A stretch of DNA of 64,000 bases, from the NCBI GenBank assembly GCA_012274445.1, contig JAAROD010000090.1:496001-560000 (forward strand), written 5' to 3'. Source of the DNA: Sclerotiophoma versabilis. Its lineage: Eukaryota; Ascomycota; Dothideomycetes; Pleosporales; Didymellaceae. Position numbers and translations under genes: made by a program. The notes below the pieces were generated by a model, which was not told the origin of the DNA, made no database searches, and saw only the letters and a list, made by a program, of their open reading frames with translations. Positions 58,070 through 64,000 of this stretch are shown piece by piece; positions within the stretch are counted from its first letter, which is position 1, and each line of letters opens with the position of its first letter.

Positions 58070-60334
58070 CTAGTTCTTGCTTGCTCGTCCCGCTCTTATG
58101 AGGTCTTGGAAGGCCGATTCCAGCCCCCTCTTTACCTCACGGTAGCTCACTATGAGTACGTTTTGCTCATCGCGACTTGTAAGCATCATCTTCTCGTCGG
58201 TCCCAGCATCCAGCTTGTTCAAGCAGTCAAGAACGTGCGCTAGGTCTACCACAGGATGCCCGTTCGCATCAACCTGGTGGAACACATAATCGCGGAAGAG
58301 CTTGAGATAGTATCGTTCCCCCGTCTCTGCCCATCCTGAGGATGGGTTTGCAGTGGCGCTGCCTGGCACATGTTGAGAAGCATCAAGTTCTGGGCGCTCG
58401 TTGATCATATTGAGCTTGATAAGAAGACGAGCGATACGGCTCGATTCCAACTCGCGGCCAAGTGTGTTGGTAAGTGTATCCTGTGCGTGGAGCTCCGAGT
58501 CAAAGACAGATGCGAATTGGTCGGCGATGCCGCCAAGGAAAGTGTCAATATCTTTTTGGACGTTCGGAGAGGTAGGCGAAGAGGGTGCGCCCGTTTGGGG
58601 TTGCGGGCTGAGAAGGTATTGGATGCATTCCTTCAAACGACCCGTATAGCTTCTTGATATGTAGTCCATAGATTTCTGCATGTTCATGTGCGCCGTCGGA
58701 CTGTTGTTAGCTATGCATAGAACCAGTCGGCCAAGCTGAAGAAGGTCGTCGGCTTGTGCATCGGCTATGGGCCGTGCATTTTCAAACTGCACCACGTCCA
58801 TGATGCCACACGCATTGAGTCGTATGCGGTTCTTTGAGGTCAAAAGTATCTTTGACGGAGCGATCAGCCTTGCGGCCAAGCCTGCACCATGTATAGCTTT
58901 GAGCGCTGAGCCGATCTGAACAAGATAGCCCCATAACGTCTGTTCTGAGACATGTGATGAGGCTGCCTGTCTGCCGTGATAGCGTGGCACCGGCTTGAAA
59001 TGCTCATCTGCAAGCGATTTAGCGTTGGGGTGGTAGTCAGTCACCATGATCAAAGAGCTGTCGCCGAATGCTCTTGTCGTGAAGGCTTCATGAATTGTGA
59101 CCACGCCGCCGTTCAGTATCCTCTTCCAAGGTTGGAACGAACGCATTGCGGTCTCGTTCGTGAGGCGAAAGTTTTCAAGACGCCGCAAAGCATATGTCTT
59201 GCCGTCCTTACTTGAGATAGCCTTATAGATCCAGCTCGCATAACCAAAAGGAGCGTTGTTTCTTTGTGGAGATGTGTCGAGGCAAAAAAGGGAGTGGTAC
59301 TGCTCGATATGTGGTAGGGATGTGTTTGGGAGGATCTGACGCGCGACTTCCGCCTTCTTTTGCAGATCTTCTCGAAGGCTGTCTGGAATGAAGAAGTCGT
59401 GAGCGGTGCGCTGATATGCAAGCAGTCCAGTAGGCTGGGGGCCAACCGGCCAATAAAGATGATATGCTGGCGAAGCCTGGAATGCATTCGCATTCTGATA
59501 ATAGGAGGCGCTGGCAAGTCCTGATGGGTCCTGGGCATATGGGTTGATAGCTGGTGCTGAGGCAGTGATCGTGGACATGGCTGAAGACGTGTTGAACGGA
59601 TCGTAACTGAGGCTGGACGAAGCCGGATCGACCTGCAATGGTCAGTTTGCACATCAACATGACTGTAACATAATCACAAGTCTAGAAGGAACGTAATGGC
59701 TAGTGCCGCCGATGTACTGAAAAAGTAGTATAATGAACGATGAAGTGGAGGTAAACATACCATCTGAGCGTCGAATGTTTGAGGTACAAACTTCTGGAAA
59801 TCCTGCGCCTGCCACTCGGTCGAAGGCTCCTTCGTATGCAGGCTAGGCGTGCTTACGGCTTGTAGGGTCAGTATAGAGGAGGGGCGGTAGGTCGTGTCAA
59901 GACTCACTGGAGCGCTGCGACTTTGGTGTGAAGACAGCAGCATTCGCGGCCTTGGGCGAGATAGCGGCACTGCGCGAGGAGGACGTCACAGATCCATTGG
60001 TGCTTGTCTGCAGGGGCGTGAAGGAGGGCGAATCGACGTTGAACCTCTTCTTGGCGTTCTCATTCTGGTTCAACTTGGAGTGGTCGTGGATATAGGGGCA
60101 GGCTGGACAGAGTCACCACAGCGTTCAGCAGGTGCGGCGGCCGGCACTTACTGTTCTCGTACCGACAGTGTCCGTAGATGGTGACATTGCGGCAAAAGGT
60201 GTTCTTGGCTTCTGGACTGGCGTTAGACATGGCACATGTTCCCCTGATTGCTCGTCCATACCGCGACCTTTTGGGCGAGGAGAAGACACTCCCCGTCGCG
60301 AGTCACCCGAGGGAGGGCCAAAAGCCGTTGCCAT
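58070..60334 (-). CDS. PAN3: PAN3, regulatory subunit of the PAN2-PAN3 deadenylase
   Basis: Exons (minus): 60334-60262, 60211-60152, 60102-59908, 59858-59761 and 59632-58070; 662 residues. Introns are 50, 49, 49 and 128 nt. The N-terminus reads MATAFGPPSGDSRRG then SPRPKGREAKNTFCRN, as in other fungal PAN3 proteins. It carries a CCCH zinc finger (Cys31-x8-Cys40-x5-Cys46-x3-His50: CRNVTIYGHC ... CPYIH). A PAM2-like motif for Pab1 binding follows (APAINPYAQDPSG), then the pseudokinase domain (YALRRLENFRLTNETAMRSF, IHGAGLAARLIAPSKIL) and the C-terminal knob (MLTSRDEQNVLIVSYREVKR). PAN3 brings the PAN2 nuclease to poly(A) tails. The frame of exon 1 stays open far upstream,with an ATG at 60850, so a longer N-terminus is possible. 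Confidence 0.92.
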
Positions 60335-61508
60335 TAAACGGGCTTGTGCAGGGTGGGCGGTGCCGTTGGGCGGGTTTGCGGTGTGGGCGGCGGTCGGCGG
60401 AGTCTTGGTGTGGGAAGCAGCTTCACTCCATTTGGCAGCCGCCTTGCTCGACTTGGTGCGTCTGTAGTTGCGCGTCTGCGTCTGCTTGGGCGGGGCGGTG
60501 GTGCTGCCGGGCGCGTGGGCAGCCGGGAGCGAGTCCCGGGACGACGACGAGGTCAACTCGGAGATGGTGTCGGTATTCGAGGAGCTCGAGCTCGCTGTAG
60601 CACTCGCATGTGTGTATCCCTTGGCCTTGGGAGCGGACGCGGGCGCGGGCGCGGGCGCGGTGCGGGAGGGCGCAGCTGGGTGCGACGGCGCGCCTTTGTC
60701 CGGCGGCGGGGGCTGAATGGTGGGCAATGTCGGTCCCTCGCTGGGCAGAGACGTTCCTGTGTGCGCGTCAGAGGCACGCGTTCGCAGTGGGTGCGCCGAC
60801 ACGCCCGGGCCTGTGGTGGCATGTCTGGCTGCGGGCAGCGGAAGTGCCATGTAGCCGGGGAATTGGGCCTTACCTTCACGGGCTGCGGGCAGTTCACCAC
60901 CCCGCAGCAGATGCAGCTTCCTGTAGCAGCAGCGGGAGCGTCTCCATCGACAGCACAGCGGGCAGTCCAAGATACAAGAACAAAGTAGAGACGCGCGCCG
61001 AGTAGGTGTGATGTGAGAGAGTCCGCCGAGCAGCGACCCTGCATGGCCTTGGCAGACTTCACCCCACACCTCCCCAACCCCCGACCTCACTCATCATCTC
61101 AACTACAGAAAGACGAAAGCAGACAGCAGCTCAAGCCTGCCACAGGCCCGATTGATAGCTGTGATGACGGCAACAGCCAGAATTCGAGCCTTCTCCATAC
61201 TCTAAACATCGCCGCACGAGGCTTGGCATCCCTAGGATGAGACAGGCAGCATTCTAGTCGATAGAGGGTCTCGAAGTGTTGAAGGGCATAAGTAGTAGAA
61301 GGTCACCACAACTTGTCAACACACACAGAGAGAGAGAGAGAGAGAGAGGAAAAGAAAGAGATAGAGAGATAGATTCATCACTTGCATAGTTGGAGATTCT
61401 TGTATATCATTGTATACGCCAAACGCCTTGTGCTATAACCACTGGCTACCCTAAAGCCATACTCTGAGCCCGCGTCCGCTTATCTCCTAAAATCCATAGA
61501 TGCCGCTC
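60335..61508. other. Intergenic, with a long open frame in phase with PAN3 and an AG repeat
   Basis: From 61090 to 60335 the minus strand is open in the frame of PAN3 exon 1 and encodes Pro/Ala/Ser/Thr-rich sequence. It is probably promoter and 5' UTR, but may be an N-terminal extension. An AG microsatellite lies at 61327-61349. No separate gene is recognised. Confidence 0.45.
61327..61349. repeat. AG dinucleotide microsatellite
   Basis: A run of about eleven AG units, followed by a degenerate purine-rich tail up to about 61375. It lies about 160 nt beyond the Hsp20 stop codon, in its 3' flank. Confidence 0.9.
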
Positions 61509-62657
61509 CTACTCGATATCCACCTTCTTAATCTCTACAAAGCCCTCGTCCTCCTTCCTAACCTCAACCCTGAGTACGCCATCCTCTAATTTCGCAGTGA
61601 TGCCATCGGCGTCAACATGCGCTGGATTAGCCCTAGTACCCAACCTGATCTTCCTCTCAAATGGTCCCACCTTCCTCTCGTTCATCGCCAGCGTCTTCAG
61701 AAGCTCCTCGTCACCAGGGCGGTAGATTACACCCGCGACAGATAGCTCTGACTTCTCAGCGTCCCAGTTCACGCCTACGTCTTCTTTCTTTGCGCCAGGC
61801 AGAGATATGTGGATGATGTAGGATGAAGATGTATCGAAGATGTCGGCTTCTGGTGTAAAATCTTCATTTTCTTTGGCGGCGGTAGCGTCGTTATTCTTGT
61901 TCGAAGGTTGTTCGGCCATAAAGGCGTCGAAGAACGGGTTGAAGATGGAGGAGGGATCGGAACCTGCTCCTCCACCGAAGGGGCCATTGCAGCCCCAGGG
62001 TCCTCGCCGTCCCGGTCCGCCATGATGATGGGAACCCCGATGGCCGCGTGAGTCATGGCCGTGAGTTTCTCCAAATGGACCCTCGAAAGGTTGAAACGGG
62101 CCAGCAGGGAAGCCGGAAGGAACACGACCGGGTCCGTTACGAGAGGGTCCATGGTGTCCGTGAGGGCCATGGTGGCCTGGTCCGCCCTGGTAAGGACCGA
62201 AACCTCCTCGTCCTCCGAATCCATGACGGCCACGGCGGCTACCGCAGTGGCCATGGCGGCCGCGTCTGCAGCGACGTCCTCCCTCGCTGTCAGGGCCTGA
62301 GTCTGAGCCGGATGGACCTTCGCCGTTGTCGTTTTCATTCTCGCTCTTCTCATCTTCCTTCTCTCCTTTGCGCTCATAATGGGGAGATTGTTCGTCGTGG
62401 TGAGAAGGAACATGTGCGTTGGATGGCGGAGGGGGCCCACGATGAGGCAGTCCTCCGGGACCACCAAAAAATTGATGACCCAATCTCCAAGGGTCGAGAG
62501 GGGGCTGTTGACCCTCGTGGTCTTCGCCGTATTTGTTCTCGTTGCTACAACCCTGACGATTCCGACCGAAGAAAGGGTGGTTGTTGCCTTGCTGCTCAAG
62601 GCCGGCAAGGAAATCCCAGAAGGGAGCGGTGTTGTTCATATAGTTGAAAGAAGTCAT
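61509..62657 (-). CDS. Hsp20-family small heat-shock protein with a very long Gly/His/Pro-rich N-terminus
   Basis: Single exon, 382 residues from the ATG at 62657 (MTSFNYMNNTAPFWDFLAGL). The alpha-crystallin domain is at about 267-382: FTPEADIFDTSSSYIIHISL, PGAKKEDVGVNWDAEKSELS, a PFERKIRLGTRANP strand, ITAKLEDGVLRVEVRKEDEG and a final IEIKKV-like end (VEIKKVDIE). It acts as an ATP-independent holdase. The N-terminal 260 residues are low complexity: acidic and Ser/Asp-rich, then Arg/Gly/His-rich with many GPG, HHG and GRHG units. Usual fungal Hsp20 proteins are near 200 residues, so this one is almost double. A TATAAG box lies on the minus strand near 62712-62717 and an AGGGG stress element near 62769-62773. 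Confidence 0.85.
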   Translation of the reverse strand: MTSFNYMNNTAPFWDFLAGLEQQGNNHPFFGRNRQGCSNENKYGEDHEGQQPPLDPWRLGHQFFGGPGGLPHRGPPPPSNAHVPSHHDEQSPHYERKGEKEDEKSENENDNGEGPSGSDSGPDSEGGRRCRRGRHGHCGSRRGRHGFGGRGGFGPYQGGPGHHGPHGHHGPSRNGPGRVPSGFPAGPFQPFEGPFGETHGHDSRGHRGSHHHGGPGRRGPWGCNGPFGGGAGSDPSSIFNPFFDAFMAEQPSNKNNDATAAKENEDFTPEADIFDTSSSYIIHISLPGAKKEDVGVNWDAEKSELSVAGVIYRPGDEELLKTLAMNERKVGPFERKIRLGTRANPAHVDADGITAKLEDGVLRVEVRKEDEGFVEIKKVDIE

Positions 62658-63689
62658 GATGAATGTCGATGATGAAAGAAAAGGAGCATTACGACCTACC
62701 TGACCAGGCACTTATACAAATCCATCTTACCAGGCATCAGGCTTCACGTGCAGGCGTACGTATGTTCACCCCTCCTCGCCACGACCGGTGTGCAATCGCC
62801 AAATGCGCCTCATTGCGTCACAAGCCAATAGCATGGGTCTTCCAGAGGTACTACGAAGCAAGTGGAATTTACAAGAAGAGTCATGGCAGATAGGCGTTGC
62901 TGCCGCGTCTCATGGATGTGTCTAGCCTTCCAAGTGGTAGGCATAAAGGTGGTTGCGCGGCCTCCATCTGTTCCAGAAAGGGAAAGCTTAAGAAGACAAC
63001 GGCGGTTGTTTCCTCCGATGTGGCGTAGTGAGGCGTCTGTTGTGGCGAAAGATGCGTCGAGTGATGCGTTGGCAGAAGTCGTTGTGTTGTCCTTGGAGGC
63101 TTGCAAGAGCTTCGATACTGATGTGGATCAACTCTCTTCCAGACGGGTTCGGAAGGGAATCATCCAAAAACGCCAAGTCCGCTGCTGTTTGTTTGACATG
63201 GAAGCTGATAGTTTCCCCGCGCTGCTGTTTGCAGCCATGGTTCCCTTGCTGCAGGAATGACGCAATCATGCATCAGAAGGCATCAGAGCCAAAGAAATGG
63301 AGGTCTAACAGTTGTTGGTTGCAGGAACTGCTCTCAAGCATGGAAGGCATGATTTGTGTACTGAAGGGACGGTATCTGCTGCTACAACGAGTCCATCTGC
63401 GGATTGACAAGATGACTTATGGTACGTCTTAGTCCTTGGATGATTATATGTACAAGGTACAGCAAGGCAGGGCTGAAGTTCAAGTGAGCGTCTGGTGGCG
63501 AACATGTCTCTCGCCTAACTAGCGCAACCAAGTGGGGTAGAGGGGCAGCTTCCTCATGACGCCAGGGCCAAGCAGAATATACAAACAATTGCTTCATCAG
63601 AGTTTAGCACACCATTCCGCAAACACTTCACTTCCACAACCACTTTCCACACCAAAATAACACCACAGAATCAATTGACCACCTCCGCA
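62658..63689. promoter_or_regulatory. Divergent region between Hsp20 and the Bet v 1-like gene
   Basis: Upstream of both genes. On the Hsp20 side it has TATAAG (about 62712-62717), an AGGGG stress-response element on the minus strand (62769-62773), a CCAAT (about 62823) and a degenerate TTCCAGA/CGAA/GGAA cluster (62840-62875) that only loosely fits a heat-shock element. Open frames on both strands look random. Confidence 0.4.
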
Positions 63690-64000
63690 ATGCCTGCTAT
63701 CCCCACTTCCACCTCCGTCAGCGAGTCTGCTGTCATTGACGCACCCTTCAGCGATGTCTGGCACCTGATCAAGCTTCAGGACTTTAGCAAGTTCTGGTCG
63801 AAGCTTGAGAAGAGTGAATTCGTCAAGGGCACCTCCCCTGAGACCGACATCGTCCAGTGGACATTCAAGGATGGTCAGACCCTTGAGGTCAAGCAAGAGG
63901 AGCACTCCGTACGTTTTCGCGATTATCGAGTGTGGACCAGTGCTAATGTTGGCCACAGAGCATCGACCACTACATCACATACTCTGTCATCTCTGCTAAG
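63690..64000 (+). CDS. 5' end of a Bet v 1-like (SRPBCC/START-like) protein
   Basis: Exon 1 is 63690-63908; a 50-nt intron (GTACGT ... GTGCTAATG ... CACAG) leads to exon 2 from 63959, which runs off the window. The visible 87 residues begin MPAIPTSTSVSESAVIDAPF. The opening pattern (Ser-rich start, SAVIDAPFSDVWHLIKLQDF, then FWSKLEKSEFVKG) is typical of the SRPBCC ligand-binding fold, in which a beta strand and two short helices form the mouth of a hydrophobic pocket. In fungi such small cytosolic proteins have no firmly known role; lipid or steroid-like ligands are only inferred. It is divergent from Hsp20 with about 1 kb between. Confidence 0.72.
   Translation, partial: MPAIPTSTSVSESAVIDAPFSDVWHLIKLQDFSKFWSKLEKSEFVKGTSPETDIVQWTFKDGQTLEVKQEEHSVRFRDYRVWTSANVGHRASTTTSHTLSSLL

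Noticed and set aside
60125..61090. A separate 321-codon minus-strand gene overlapping PAN3 exons
   Set aside because: Its 3' part is the first PAN3 exon read through the first intron; the upstream part is low complexity without a family.
1..64000. CRISPR arrays, rRNA and tRNA genes
   Set aside because: No regularly spaced identical repeats were seen, and T-loop-like GTTCGA hits (for example near 33138, 50909 and 55306) lack a matching cloverleaf. A tRNAscan run would settle this.
1..64000. Biosynthetic gene cluster
   Set aside because: The SDR, MFS transporter and Zn2Cys6 factor are far apart and no polyketide synthase, peptide synthetase or terpene synthase is present.

Overview
This 64 kb window is nuclear DNA of a filamentous ascomycete (Pezizomycotina). 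The best guess is Dothideomycetes/Pleosporales, but that rests only on gene style and was not tested by a search. The evidence is eukaryotic: genes are split by many short introns (mostly 43-68 nt) with GT/GC-AG ends and CTAAC/CTGAC-like branch sites. The gene content is typical fungal: a Zn2Cys6 regulator, 2EXR/F-box families, GH12 glucanase, Dal5-type MFS transporter and PAN3. I saw no operons, CRISPR arrays, rRNA or convincing tRNA genes.

Layout, left to right. 0-8 kb: the 3' end of an ER Hsp70-like gene (Lhs1/Grp170, C-terminal HDEL), a small doubtful gene, a minisatellite, a 2EXR-type protein, a UCH37-type deubiquitinase (4 exons) and an arylsulfatase (6 exons, one GC-AG intron). 8-18 kb: gene-poor, holding only a Zn2Cys6 transcription factor. 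18-21 kb: importin beta-2 (Kap104/transportin). 21-24.4 kb: gene-poor with relict coding segments. 24.4-33 kb: an Ssh4/Ear1-like SPRY membrane protein, an MFS anion permease and a CAS1-type O-acetyltransferase, all on the plus strand. 33-40 kb: accessory-looking DNA with a tiny membrane protein, a broken transcription-factor gene next to a MITE-like element with inverted ends, a short-chain dehydrogenase and a 2EXR fragment. 40-48.5 kb: a 1,250-residue F-box protein divergent from a second F-box-like/2EXR-like protein, a secreted GH12 glucanase and a frame-broken gene. 48.5-64 kb: dense, conserved genes: an unknown protein, a C2H2 zinc-finger protein, an EST1/SMG7-like protein, a UBX protein (UBXD8/Ucp10-like), PAN3, an Hsp20 with a very long low-complexity N-terminus, and the 5' end of a Bet v 1-like (SRPBCC) protein.

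Functionally this is an ordinary chromosomal mix, not a cluster. Several genes touch proteostasis (Lhs1, UCH37, Ssh4, the UBX protein, Hsp20, two F-box-type proteins) and mRNA turnover (PAN3, the EST1/SMG7-like protein). I see no biosynthetic gene cluster. The unusual content lies in the gene-poor stretches: decayed genes, a small inverted-repeat element and tandem repeats.

Most gene models here were rebuilt by hand by joining reading frames across splice sites. Exon ends are given in each entry and are inferences supported by phase and by family-like protein sequence, not by transcript data.
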